A stretch of 26,426 nt of DNA from Faecalimonas sp. (GTDB taxonomy: Bacteria > Bacillota > Clostridia > Lachnospirales > Lachnospiraceae), in NCBI GenBank assembly GCA_020024645.1, contig JAHHTN010000022.1:1-26426 (forward strand). Reading direction: 5' to 3'. Within the stretch, counting starts at the first letter, position 1, and each line of letters starts with the position of its first letter. A program made the position numbers and the translations under genes. Positions 1 through 9,100 of this stretch are shown here, in pieces. The notes below the pieces were generated by a model. That model did no database searches and had not been told where the DNA came from. It saw nothing but the letters and a program-made list of their open reading frames with translations.

Positions 1-21
1 ACCTATCGTTAAAAGCGTCTA

Positions 22-43
22 CCCTGCGGCTAACGCCGCAGGG
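22..43. repeat. GC-rich perfect inverted repeat at the window edge
   Basis: CCCTGCGGC (22-30) and GCCGCAGGG (35-43) are perfect 9-bp arms around a TAAC loop. Base composition is unlike the AT-rich helicase gene that follows from about 51. It may be the end of an inserted element or intron, or a contig edge. Confidence 0.5.
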
Positions 44-50
44 GTGGCGC

Positions 51-2474
51 ACATCTTTCGAGATGGCTGCTTCTGCAATGGAAGCAAAAAGACTTGGTCT
101 TTGTCAGAAGTCACTTTTTGTAGTGCCAAACCATTTGACTTTACAATGGGCGAATGAATTTTTGAGACTGTATCCAAGTGCAAAACTTTTGGTGGCAAGC
201 AAGAAAGATTTTGAAACAGCTAACCGTAAGAAGTTCTGTGCAAGAATTGCTACAGGCGATTATGATGCAGTTATTATCGGTCATTCTCAGTTTGAACGTA
301 TCCCTATTTCAGCAGAAAGACAGGAAAAACTTTTAAGGGAACAGATTGATGATATTGAAAATGCTCTGAATGAAATGAAGTATCAAAGAGGCGAAAACTT
401 CTCTATCAAACAGATGGAGAAAACAAGAAAATCTTTACAGACAAGACTTGATAAACTCCTTGCAAGTGATAGAAAAGATGATGTCATTACCTTTGAACAG
501 CTTGGTGTAGATCGTTTATTCGTAGATGAAAGTCATGGATTTAAGAACTTGTTCCTCTATACGAAAATGAGAAATGTTGCAGGACTTTCTACTTCGGAAG
601 CTCAGAAATCTTCGGATATGTTTATGAAGTGCCGATATATGGACGAGCTGACAGGTGGAAAAGGAGTTATCTTTGCCACAGGAACTCCCGTAAGTAACTC
701 AATGACAGAGCTTTATACGGTGATGAGATATTTGCAGTATGGCACTTTGCAGCAGAAGAATTTAACCCACTTCGACTGTTGGGCTTCCACATTTGGTGAA
801 ACAGCTACAGCCATAGAATTAGCTCCCGAAGGCACAGGGTATCGTGCGAGAACGAGATTTGCTAAGTTCTTTAATTTGCCTGAGCTGATGAATATGTTCA
901 AGGAAGTGGCAGATATTAAAACATCTGATCAATTAAATCTTCCTGTACCGGAAGCAAAATTTGAAACGGTAGTTGTACAGCCATCAGAGATTCAAAAAGA
1001 AATGGTAGCTTCATTATCAGAAAGAGCTGCGGAAGTGCATAGTGGTTCGGTAGACCCATCGGTAGACAATATGCTAAAGATAACCTCAGATGGTAGAAAA
1101 ATCGGTTTAGACCAAAGATTGATGAATCCTTTACTTCCAGATGATGAAAACAGCAAGCTTAATGCCTGTGTAAATAATGTTTATGATATATGGGACAAAG
1201 GAACGGATAAAAAGCTCACACAGCTCGTTTTTTGCGACTTATCGACGCCGAAAAAGGACAGTATTTTTAATGTCTACGATGATATTAAAACAAAGCTTAT
1301 TACAAGAGGTGTTCCGGAAAATGAGATTGCTTTTATTCATGACGCAGATTCTGAAGCAAAGAAAAAAGAGCTTTTCTCAAAAGTTCGTACAGGACAAGTG
1401 AGAGTTCTTCTTGGAAGTACGCAGAAGATGGGTGCTGGAACCAATGTCCAAGACAAACTTGTTGCAGTTCATCACCTTGATGTAGGCTGGCGTCCGTCAG
1501 ATATGACACAAAGAAACGGTCGTATCATTCGTCAAGGTAATCAAAATAAAGAAGTACAGGTATATCAGTATGTAACGGAAGGAACATTCGACGCATATTT
1601 ATATCAGACTTTGGAGAATAAACAAAAGTTTATTTCTCAGATTATGACGAGTAAATCCCCTGTTCGTTCTTGTGATGATGTTGATGAGCAAGCACTCTCT
1701 TATGCAGAAATCAAAGCTTTATGTGCAGGTAACCCACTAATTAAAGAAAAGATGGATTTAGATATTGATGTGGCAAGGCTGAAAGTATTAAAAGCAGACC
1801 ATCAAAGTAAAGTGTATCGCTTAGAAGACCAGCTTCTAAAATATTTTCCGGCTGAGATTGAAAAATATCAAAGTTTCATCAAAGGTTTTGAAAAAGATAT
1901 TGAAGTCGTAGAACAACACCCACTTCCAAAAGAAGATTTTGTTGGTATCACAGTCGGTACAAAACACTTTACTGATAAGGAACTTGCCGGAGAAGCGATT
2001 CTTGCAACTTGTAAAAGTCTCAAAGGTACAGAACCGGTGAATATTGGTGAGTATCGAGGGTTCAAGATGGAGTTAGATTACGACAGCTTTAATCAAGAAT
2101 ATCAGCTTACACTCAAAGGTAATATGAGCCACAGGCTGACGCTTGGTACAGATCCACGAGGAAATCTTATCAGGATGGATAATGCACTTTCAGGTATTCC
2201 AAACCGATTAGAAAAATCAAAGACACAGCTTGATAATCTTTATAATCAACAGGAAGCTGCAAAAGTGGAAGTGAAAAAACCTTTCCCGTTAGAAAGCGAG
2301 CTTTCACAGAAAAGTGCGAGACTTGCTGAACTTGACGCAGCACTTAATATGGACGAGCAAAGTGAGGTTAAGCAAGAAAAAGAAAAACGTCCATCAGTGC
2401 TGGCAGAGCTGAAAAGACATTCTGATGGTATTCCACATGGAAAAAACAAATCGGATATGGAGGTGGCACTGTGA
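51..2474 (+). CDS. SNF2-type helicase, C-terminal part of a giant ICE helicase/methylase (5' end missing)
   Basis: This is the C-terminal ~800 residues of the very large DNA helicase, often fused to an N-terminal methylase, found in Tn1549-like ICEs. Counting from the Met at 63, a DESH box (motif II) lies near residue 155 and the helicase C-terminal motif RNGRIIRQGN near 485, followed by the family's long charged, coiled tail. The frame is open to the window start, but family members should show a Walker A (GxGKT) just before TSFEM, and bases 1-50 do not encode it. The Met at 63 has no ribosome site and is not a credible start. The stop overlaps the next gene (GTGA). Likely role: DNA processing or maintenance of the element; the exact function in this family is not well defined. 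Confidence 0.85.
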   Translation, partial: TSFEMAASAMEAKRLGLCQKSLFVVPNHLTLQWANEFLRLYPSAKLLVASKKDFETANRKKFCARIATGDYDAVIIGHSQFERIPISAERQEKLLREQIDDIENALNEMKYQRGENFSIKQMEKTRKSLQTRLDKLLASDRKDDVITFEQLGVDRLFVDESHGFKNLFLYTKMRNVAGLSTSEAQKSSDMFMKCRYMDELTGGKGVIFATGTPVSNSMTELYTVMRYLQYGTLQQKNLTHFDCWASTFGETATAIELAPEGTGYRARTRFAKFFNLPELMNMFKEVADIKTSDQLNLPVPEAKFETVVVQPSEIQKEMVASLSERAAEVHSGSVDPSVDNMLKITSDGRKIGLDQRLMNPLLPDDENSKLNACVNNVYDIWDKGTDKKLTQLVFCDLSTPKKDSIFNVYDDIKTKLITRGVPENEIAFIHDADSEAKKKELFSKVRTGQVRVLLGSTQKMGAGTNVQDKLVAVHHLDVGWRPSDMTQRNGRIIRQGNQNKEVQVYQYVTEGTFDAYLYQTLENKQKFISQIMTSKSPVRSCDDVDEQALSYAEIKALCAGNPLIKEKMDLDIDVARLKVLKADHQSKVYRLEDQLLKYFPAEIEKYQSFIKGFEKDIEVVEQHPLPKEDFVGITVGTKHFTDKELAGEAILATCKSLKGTEPVNIGEYRGFKMELDYDSFNQEYQLTLKGNMSHRLTLGTDPRGNLIRMDNALSGIPNRLEKSKTQLDNLYNQQEAAKVEVKKPFPLESELSQKSARLAELDAALNMDEQSEVKQEKEKRPSVLAELKRHSDGIPHGKNKSDMEVAL

Positions 2475-2803
2475 TTGAAAAACGTGATAAGCAAATGAAT
2501 GTGCTTGTATCAGAAAGTGAAATGAAGCGTATCCGTATGAAAATGGAAGAAGTTGAAATCACTTGCTTAAATGCATATATACGCAAAATGGCACTTGATG
2601 GTTATTGTGTAAAGCTTGATTTAAAAGATGTCAAAGAAATGGTTTCACTTCTTCGCAGATGTAGTAATAACTTAAATCAATACGCAAAACGAGCCAATGA
2701 AACAGGAAGTATCTACAAAGAAGATATTCAGGATTTACAGAACCGTTTAGAAGAAATTTGGGAAACTTCAAAAGAGATACTTGCAAGACTTTCTTCGATT
2801 TGA
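2471..2803 (+). CDS. MobC-like relaxosome accessory protein
   Basis: A 110-aa protein with the layout of the MobC family of plasmid and ICE mobilisation proteins: an N-terminal ribbon-helix-helix-like stretch, the signature around RRCSNNLNQYAKRANETG near residues 61-78, and a C-terminal helix. These proteins bind near oriT and help the relaxase nick DNA. It starts at GTG, whose last bases form the stop of the helicase gene (GTGA), with GGAGG seven bases upstream, so translation is probably coupled. The relaxase lies 870 bp downstream, which supports the role. Confidence 0.8.
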   Translation: MIEKRDKQMNVLVSESEMKRIRMKMEEVEITCLNAYIRKMALDGYCVKLDLKDVKEMVSLLRRCSNNLNQYAKRANETGSIYKEDIQDLQNRLEEIWETSKEILARLSSI

Positions 2804-2810
2804 AGAAAAG

Positions 2811-2829
2811 GTACAGCCTTGTGCTGTAC
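2811..2829. terminator. Short hairpin after the MobC-like gene
   Basis: GTACAGC (2811-2817) and GCTGTAC (2823-2829) are perfect arms with a 5-nt loop. No clear T-run follows, so it may be a weak terminator or an RNA-processing or stability element. Confidence 0.35.
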
Positions 2830-2867
2830 TTACATAAAAAATATATTTAAAGAAAAGGGATTAGAAT

Positions 2868-3212
2868 ATGAGAATTGATAATATTGATATTTATCACTTA
2901 CCCAAATGGTTAGAAGGGATTTTTGAAGATATTGAGAGTTTATGTCATAAAACTTTAAAAAAAGAGTCAGAAGCCTATCGTAAGATTTTAAATCAAACAG
3001 ATGATTTATTAGAAAAATATAGGGTTATTTCAACAATTGTTGATGGCGATAAAATAAACGAATCATTGGAATTAAGTGTTGAAGAAGCAGAAGCTTTGTC
3101 GAGATTCTGCCATTTAGAATCGGATCGTAAAGATATGGAAACTATTCAAATCTATTTAATGGGAGCGAAGCATATGTGGGAGTTGATGGAATTACTAAAA
3201 CTTGCAAAATAA
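2868..3212 (+). CDS. Hypothetical ICE protein, 114 aa
   Basis: A mostly helical, acidic, soluble protein of 114 residues with no signal peptide, membrane segment or catalytic motif that I can recognise. An AGAAAAGGGA stretch lies upstream of the ATG. Position between the MobC-like and relaxase genes, and the small size, match accessory genes of Tn1549-like transfer regions. I do not recognise the family with certainty and assign no function. Confidence 0.65.
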   Translation: MRIDNIDIYHLPKWLEGIFEDIESLCHKTLKKESEAYRKILNQTDDLLEKYRVISTIVDGDKINESLELSVEEAEALSRFCHLESDRKDMETIQIYLMGAKHMWELMELLKLAK

Positions 3213-3230
3213 AAAATTGCATTTAAGATG

Positions 3231-3256
3231 TTGACATCCTTGTGAGTTACATACAG
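3231..3256 (+). promoter_or_regulatory. Possible promoter (weak)
   Basis: A consensus TTGACA lies at 3231-3236 upstream of the small membrane protein gene. The matching -10 (near ATACAGATACTTT) is poor, so the call is tentative. Confidence 0.25.
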
Positions 3257-3299
3257 ATACTTTAAAATGTAATTAGAAAAAGACAAGGAGGCATGAACG

Positions 3300-3593
3300 A
3301 TGAAATTTATAAAATTACCATTTAAACTGATAGCATATTTATTGATTGCGATTGTATGTGTGATTACACTAATAGTAAAAGTGTTGGTAAACTTATCTAC
3401 CTATGTACTCGGACCGTTTATGCTGTTCCTTATCGGTTGTTGTATTTTCGTGATTGCAAAAGGATTCTGGAGCCAGCTTTTGATACTTGTAACATTATTG
3501 ATACTTTGTGTTTTATCATTGTTCTGTGCAGCGTGGATACTGATTTTCCTTGAATCAGCAAATGACAATCTTAAAGGATTTGTCAGAAGTTAA
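3300..3593 (+). CDS. Small membrane protein of the ICE transfer region, 97 aa
   Basis: A 97-residue very hydrophobic protein with probably three membrane-spanning stretches (about residues 8-30, 35-52 and 57-80) and a short polar C-terminus. AAGGAGG lies 10 bases before the ATG. It precedes the relaxase gene, separated from it by a terminator-like hairpin. Small membrane proteins of this type are common in ICE conjugation modules, but nothing in the sequence defines its role. Confidence 0.7.
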   Translation: MKFIKLPFKLIAYLLIAIVCVITLIVKVLVNLSTYVLGPFMLFLIGCCIFVIAKGFWSQLLILVTLLILCVLSLFCAAWILIFLESANDNLKGFVRS

Positions 3594-3618
3594 AAATAGA
3601 ATAAATATGATTTTGAAG

Positions 3619-3647
3619 AAAGCTGTGATGAACGGCTTTTTTCTTTT
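3619..3647 (+). terminator. Rho-independent terminator or attenuator before the relaxase
   Basis: AAAGCTGT (3619-3626) pairs with ACGGCTTT (3632-3639) allowing one G-U pair, followed by TTTTTTCTTTT. It lies 25 bases upstream of the relaxase start and could separate or attenuate relaxase transcription. Confidence 0.6.
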
Positions 3648-3671
3648 GCCTAAAATGACGGAGGTGAAACG

Positions 3672-5045
3672 ATGGCAGCTACAAAACTGATAGCACTACA
3701 CATAAATAAAGGTAAGACACTCGCAAAGACTTTGGAAGATAGAATTGATTATGCACATAACCCTGAGAAAACTGAAAACGGAAATTATATCAGTAGTTAT
3801 GAATGCGATCCCAAAACAGTTCTTGAAGAATTTCTTTTGACAAAAAGAGCGTATCAACAGTCTACGGGTAGACAACAAAAAAATGATGTGATTGCTTATA
3901 TGATTCGCCAATCTTTTAAGCCGGGAGAAGTTACACCGGAAGAAGCAAATAGATTAGGTTATGAGCTTGGTATGCGATTTACAAAAGGTAAACACGCTTT
4001 TATCGTAGATACTCATACAGACAAGTCACATATCCATAATCACATTATTTTTAATTCCACTATGTTGGACGCTTCAAAAAAATTCAATAACTTTTGGTTC
4101 TCCGGTCTTGCAATTCAAAGACTTAGCGATTTGATTTGCTTGGAAAATGGATTATCTGTTATTGAGAGAAAATCAAAAAGTGAAAGACAACAGCAACCAA
4201 AGTATGAGAAAAAAGATACTTTCCGAGATGGTATCAGACTTGCGATTGATGAAGTTTTAGAAAAGAAGCCTAAAGATTTTAATCAGTTTCTTGTACTCAT
4301 GGAAGATGTGGGATTTGAAGTAAAACGAGGAAAGCATATTGCTTTTCGTTCCAAAGGTCAGCAGAGATTTATTCGCTTGCGTTCACTTGGAGAGGGGTAT
4401 TCCGAAGAAGAAATTCGTGATGTGATTGATGGAGTAAAAGCAAAAACAAAAGAAGTTCCAAAGAAACAAAAACTCAATTTGCTTATTGATATAGAGCGTA
4501 AAATTATTGGAAAAGGCAAAGGTTATGAGCGATGGGCAACGAATTTTAATTTAAAGTCCATGTCAAAGACTTTGCTGTTTTTGCGAGATAACAAAATTGA
4601 AAGTATGGAAGATTTGAAAATGAAATCTGACGAAGCAACAGAAAAATTCAATACTCTATCAGCAGGTATTAAAGAAAAAGAAAATCGTATGGCAGAATTA
4701 TTTGCACTTAAAAAGCACATTTTCAATTACCACGATACAAGAGAAGTTTATATTCAATACAGGAAGTCCGGTTACAGTAAAGATTTTTTTGAGAAACACC
4801 GAGAGCAGATTTCACTTCATAAAGCAGCCAAGAAAGTTTTTGATGAATATGGACTTCAGAAGCTTCCGACAACAAAAGACTTAAACAAGGAATACTATGA
4901 GCTGATGAATGAGAAAAAGCAGATGTATTCACAGTATCACAATCTTAAAAATGAAATGCAAGAGCTTATGAAAGCAAAGAAAAATGTGGAAAGGTTCTTG
5001 TCAGACGAAGAAAAAACAGAAGAAAGAGAAAGAACTTCTCGATAA
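3672..5045 (+). CDS. MobA/MobL-family relaxase (MOB-P type)
   Basis: This 457-aa protein is the relaxase that nicks one strand at oriT and leads it into the recipient. The HUH-type metal motif HIHNH is at residues 120-124 (H120, H122, H124), and Y27 in the RIDYAHNPEKT stretch is the likely nucleophile. The first ~210 residues are the relaxase domain; the remainder is helical and highly charged, with a coiled-coil C-terminus that probably contacts other relaxosome proteins. GGAGGTGAAACG precedes the ATG. A strong terminator and a hairpin cluster that may be oriT follow directly. Confidence 0.9.
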   Translation: MAATKLIALHINKGKTLAKTLEDRIDYAHNPEKTENGNYISSYECDPKTVLEEFLLTKRAYQQSTGRQQKNDVIAYMIRQSFKPGEVTPEEANRLGYELGMRFTKGKHAFIVDTHTDKSHIHNHIIFNSTMLDASKKFNNFWFSGLAIQRLSDLICLENGLSVIERKSKSERQQQPKYEKKDTFRDGIRLAIDEVLEKKPKDFNQFLVLMEDVGFEVKRGKHIAFRSKGQQRFIRLRSLGEGYSEEEIRDVIDGVKAKTKEVPKKQKLNLLIDIERKIIGKGKGYERWATNFNLKSMSKTLLFLRDNKIESMEDLKMKSDEATEKFNTLSAGIKEKENRMAELFALKKHIFNYHDTREVYIQYRKSGYSKDFFEKHREQISLHKAAKKVFDEYGLQKLPTTKDLNKEYYELMNEKKQMYSQYHNLKNEMQELMKAKKNVERFLSDEEKTEERERTSR

Positions 5046-5050
5046 AAAAT

Positions 5051-5090
5051 GGCGGGATTCATTAGTGTGAGTCCTGCCAAATTTCTTTTT
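5051..5090 (+). terminator. Rho-independent terminator of the relaxase operon
   Basis: GGCGGGATTCA (5051-5061) pairs with TGAGTCCTGCC (5068-5078) over 11 bp with two G-U pairs, followed by AAATTTCTTTTT. It starts five bases after the relaxase stop codon. Confidence 0.8.
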
Positions 5091-5126
5091 GTAAAAAAGT
5101 AAAAGCGTTCAGAATGAATGCGTAGC

Positions 5127-5238
5127 CACCGACTGAAAGTTGGTGTTTTAAGGGGATTGGGGTATTCCCCAACAAGCAATTTTGAAAGTTTCTGCGAAAG
5201 CGGAAAATTGAAAAAATAGTAAACCACTATTGGTTTAC
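5127..5238. other. Cluster of hairpins downstream of the relaxase; candidate oriT
   Basis: Within 112 non-coding bases there are four hairpins: CACCGAC/GTTGGTG (5127-5133, 5139-5145), TTGGGG/CCCCAA (5157-5162, 5167-5172), CAATTTT/AAAATTG (5177-5183, 5204-5210) overlapping an inner TTTCTGC/GCGGAAA (5189-5195, 5200-5206), and GTAAACCA/TGGTTTAC (5219-5226, 5231-5238). Relaxase targets usually lie beside the relaxase gene as arrays of inverted repeats with the nick just outside one arm. The nick site cannot be placed by eye. A regulatory RNA is the alternative. Confidence 0.45.
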
Positions 5239-5387
5239 ACTGCTTGCCAGTTTGTGAAGATTTGTTATACCGTACAGTTTGTTAAGGAGTTCTGATATGC
5301 ACAACACTTGAACGATTGCCTGCAATAGTATCGTTCAGTTAGTGATTATCAATTCATACAAAATCATATCAATTCATATATAGTTCA
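5239..5387. promoter_or_regulatory. Gene-free leader with paired direct repeats upstream of the methyltransferase operon
   Basis: No gene is seen here apart from a four-codon ATG frame at 5297. GAACGAT/ATCGTTC forms a 7-bp inverted repeat near 5309-5335. TATCAATTCATA occurs twice, at 5347-5358 and 5367-5378, exactly 20 bp apart and just before the -35 at 5388. Two sites on one face of the helix next to a promoter suggest a transcription-factor operator. The left junction of the defence cargo is probably in this stretch. Confidence 0.5.
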
Positions 5388-5416
5388 TTGAAAATGAGTC
5401 TGAAATATGCTATAAT
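5388..5416 (+). promoter_or_regulatory. Sigma-70 promoter of the HTH-ASCH-methyltransferase operon
   Basis: TTGAAA (5388-5393) and TATAAT (5411-5416) are separated by 17 bp. Expected transcription start is about 5423, giving a leader of some 33 bases before the HTH gene. Confidence 0.75.
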
Positions 5417-5455
5417 GCAAAAAAATAATTGAACACATCAATGGAGGAGGTTCAT

Positions 5456-5653
5456 ATGCTTAATACTAATGAAGATAGATGGATTGGAATCGAAGAAGCA
5501 TCTGAATACTTAGATGTAAATAAAGACACAATTCGAAATTGGATTAAAAAAGAAGAATCGGATATACCCGCACATAAAATAGGAAAACAATGGAAGTTTA
5601 AAAAATCTGAATTAGATATTTGGGTAAAAAGTGGAAAGAGTGCCATAGATTAA
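5456..5653 (+). CDS. Small helix-turn-helix (excisionase/MerR-like) DNA-binding protein
   Basis: A 65-aa protein of the HTH_17/excisionase-like type. IGIEEASEYLDVNKDTIRNW (about residues 11-30) is the winged-HTH recognition unit and the KQWKFKKSELDIWV stretch is the characteristic C-terminal wing. The ATG at 5456 is chosen because GGAGGAGG lies five bases upstream; an in-frame ATG at 5429 has no such site. It heads the operon with the ASCH and methyltransferase genes. It could autoregulate through the paired repeats at 5347-5378, or help the ASCH protein contact DNA. As an ICE excisionase it would be far from the recombinases, so regulation is preferred. Confidence 0.7.
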   Translation: MLNTNEDRWIGIEEASEYLDVNKDTIRNWIKKEESDIPAHKIGKQWKFKKSELDIWVKSGKSAID

Positions 5654-5668
5654 TGAGGGATGGTTATT

Positions 5669-6133
5669 ATGCGAACAATGCTTCTCAGCTTTAAAGCTGA
5701 TGTATATAAAAAAATTATATCTGGAGAAAAAATATATGAACATAGAAAGATGTTCCCAAATGAACCTATTAGAGCATATCTATATGTAAGCAATCCGGTT
5801 AAAGCGATAACCGGTGTGATGTATCTTAATAACAGGACGGAGATAGAAAACTGGAAAGATATATACTTTTATGATAAAGAAGCTGTAGAAAGAATAGATG
5901 ATTATCTAGAACATCATAAATATGCTATGCAAATTACTAAATTTGAAGAAACTAATGCTATTTCATTGAGCCAGCTAAGAATTGATGTTCCAGGATTTGT
6001 TGTACCTCAAATGTATTACTTTATTGATGATTCTCATTTGAAAGAATATTTAGAGAAAAATTTAGAGTTTACAGGAAAAGTTATATCTCATGATTTTTCA
6101 GATATTAAAAGCGAACAAATATGTAAATCATAA
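5669..6133 (+). CDS. ASCH-domain (PUA-like fold) protein
   Basis: A 154-aa protein resembling ASCH-domain proteins: an N-terminal strand MLLSFKADVYKKIISGEKIY followed by EHRK gives the family's G-E/K-x-x-E-x-R core (about residues 7-27), and the strand YLYVSNPVKAITGVM follows. ASCH belongs to the PUA/EVE/YTH group, which binds RNA or reads modified bases. I chose ATG 5669 over ATG 5660 because GAGGG at 5655-5659 is well spaced from it. It sits 15 bp after the HTH gene and 10 bp before the methyltransferase gene. A role in sensing methylated DNA or nucleotides is inference; no catalytic residue is certain. Confidence 0.65.
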   Translation: MRTMLLSFKADVYKKIISGEKIYEHRKMFPNEPIRAYLYVSNPVKAITGVMYLNNRTEIENWKDIYFYDKEAVERIDDYLEHHKYAMQITKFEETNAISLSQLRIDVPGFVVPQMYYFIDDSHLKEYLEKNLEFTGKVISHDFSDIKSEQICKS

Positions 6134-6143
6134 AGGAGTCTGT

Positions 6144-9100
6144 ATGAAAGAAACAATTAGTAAAGAATTGTGGGATACATTACGTGTCACAAGTAGAAAA
6201 ATTGAAACAGGAATGGATCCATTAGAAAGGAAAAGAACGGGCAGCTATTATACTGATCTTAAACTGACAGATGTAATGATGCAAGAACTTGTTTCTGCAC
6301 TTAATTTGAACAAAAAAAGAATTTGCAATTATACATTTTTCGAGCCATGCGTTGGGGCAGGAAATTTCGTTTTTTCATATTTGAAGGCAGTAAAACCTTT
6401 TGTGAATCAAGATGAAGTATTAACATTATTAGGTAATATTTATGTATCGGATGTTAATGAAAGTGCTTTAGAAAAATACAAAAGTTCACTTCAAGTATTC
6501 GCATTAGAGTGTTGGAATATTATTTTAGATGATGAATACTTTAATGCACACATTGGTACGGGGCTACTTATAGATGTGACAGCAGAGAAGCTTGAATACA
6601 TTCCATTGAATAGAGTTTTCGATGAAAAAATAGTTAAAAAAGGATTTGATATTGTTGCTACAAATCCGCCATATAAGAATTTAAAGGCAGAAAAAGGACA
6701 TTACAGTAAAGAAGAGGATTATGAAATCGATAAGAAGAAGTATTCATCAATCTCTAAGATTGTGAGTAAAACTTTTAAATATGCTACGGTTGGGGTTCTT
6801 AATCTGTACAAACTGTTTGTTGAAGAAATTATTGATAGATATGCAAACGAAGATGCATTTGTTAGTTTATTGATTCCATCATCAATTTTATCTGATAAAA
6901 CATGTGAAAGGCTGAGGACACATATTTTATGTGATAGTTCGTTATTATCTGTAAAGGTGATTTCTGAGGGAAGTGGATATATTGATGCACAGCAAGCGTT
7001 ATGCACCATGCTGATTTCTAAAGGAAACCAAATTGATACAGTTCGAATCACAAAAGATTATTGTAAGAACCCAAATGAAATTGCATGTGTTCAACTTAAA
7101 GATATACTGAATGAAAATACAGGTAATTCTATAATTGCAGTATCCGAGAGTGAATATGAAACGCTAAGAAAGTTGAGAACATTCCCTGTAGTTAAGGATT
7201 TACCCTTTATAATTAATTCAAGAGGTGAACTCGATTTAACTGCAGGTAAAAAATTTATAACAAGTACAAAAACAGCGTATCCATTAATAAGAGGAAGAAA
7301 TATTGGTTTCTATAATCTGATTGATAGTGCAGAGAGTGATTCGGTACTTTCGGAATTTGTAGAAACAACAAAGAAGAAAAAATATATAGCTAAGGAAAGA
7401 ATAATTTGCCAACAAATAGCTAATATGAATAAGGAGCGAAGGGTAACATTTGCATACATTCCAGCTGGATATGTCCTAGGAAACTCATGTAATTTTATAT
7501 CAGTTGGTACAAATGATTATGGTTTAGATATTTTCGCACTATTGGGATTGTTTAATTCAAAGTGTATAAATTGGTTATTTAAACTTACAAGCAGTAATAA
7601 TCATGTGAATAATTATGAGATTGATAGCTTTCCAGTACCAATCAACTCAAATTTATTATGTAAAATATCACATAAGGTTCAAGAACTACTTCAATCAAAT
7701 AATGAAAAGTTGATTGAAGAAATTGAAGAATTGTCTATGATGGCATATGGATTAAGTGAGCAGGAAGGTGAAAATAAAATGGATATCAACAAGTTTGTTG
7801 TTGCATATCTATTAGCAATCAGACATATTTTACCGAATTTGTCAGAAGATAATGCAAATCAGATTCTTTTAGGTAAACTAAAAATAGATGCATTTTTAGA
7901 TGGGCTTGATAAATTTAATGTGAATGTTGCAAAGGGAATAACGAGCAAGTATATATCCTTAAATAAGGGATACCTTTTAAATCATACAACTTTCAAACTG
8001 AGTGACTTGGATTTAGAAATGATAAAATCCGTTCCACAAGGTGGCAGTTGGAAAGATATACCAATGGAAACAGTAGTAAAATCTAAACGTCTTAAAAGAA
8101 TCACAGAAACCGGTGGTAGAACAACTTTATATGGTCGAATTGACTATGATAAACCAAGTTATACTATAACAACATATTTCAATCGACCGGGTAATGGAAC
8201 TTATGTACACCCAATACATGAAAGAGTTTTGTCCGTAAGAGAGGCGGCTCGTTTTCAAGCTTTCCCAGACAATTATTACTTTTTTGGCAATAAAACACAG
8301 TTATTGAAACAAGTTGGAAATGCTGTGCCAACATTACTGGCATATCAAATTGCTAGAGAAATAAAAAATAAAACTGGATGTAGTAAGTCAATTGATTTAT
8401 TTTGTGGAGCAGGTGGAATGACTGCAGGATTTAAAGCGGCAGGAATATCATCACTTTTAAGTAATGATATCGATGAAAGTGCTTGTACTACACTTAAAAT
8501 AAATAATCCAGAGATACCAGTTTTATGTGGAGATATCACAGCCGTTGAAACAAAAGATATAATTGAAAAAGCTGCATTAGAAGGTCAAGCAGATATTATC
8601 TGTGGCGGTCCACCATGCCAAGGATTTTCGATGGCAGGATTTCGAGCAGATGATGATCCAAGAAATCAGCTCTTCCGAGAATTTGCAGCTATTGTAAAAA
8701 GAGTGAATCCTAAAGTTATTGTTTTTGAAAATGTTGAAGGATTACTAAGTTATCAAGGAGGAAAAACATATCGAGAGGTTCATCAATTATTTTCTGAATT
8801 AGGATATAATACTGAAGGAAGAACGTTGATGGCAAACGATTATGGTGTACCACAGAAAAGGAAGAGGGTAATCATTATCTGTACAAGAAATGATTTAGGT
8901 ATTATGCCAGGTGAGTTGTTCCCTTCAGCGATTACGGTTGAGGATGAAAGACAAGTCACAGCTCGTGATACAATCGTAGACTTAGAGAATGTGGAGTGTA
9001 GTGAAATTGCTCAATATATCGATTGTGAAGAATCTGACATCCTTCAATTTTTTAAAGGAAAAATTTCTTATGAAGAGTATGTGCTGAAAAAAACACCAGC

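Noticed and set aside
6090..6143. ATG 6090 as the methyltransferase start
   Set aside because: It lies inside the ASCH gene without a ribosome site; ATG 6144 follows AAAGGAG at the right distance.
6719..7051. 110-aa minus-strand frame inside the methyltransferase gene
   Set aside because: It lies wholly inside the adenine MTase domain and lacks a start signal; it is a shadow frame.
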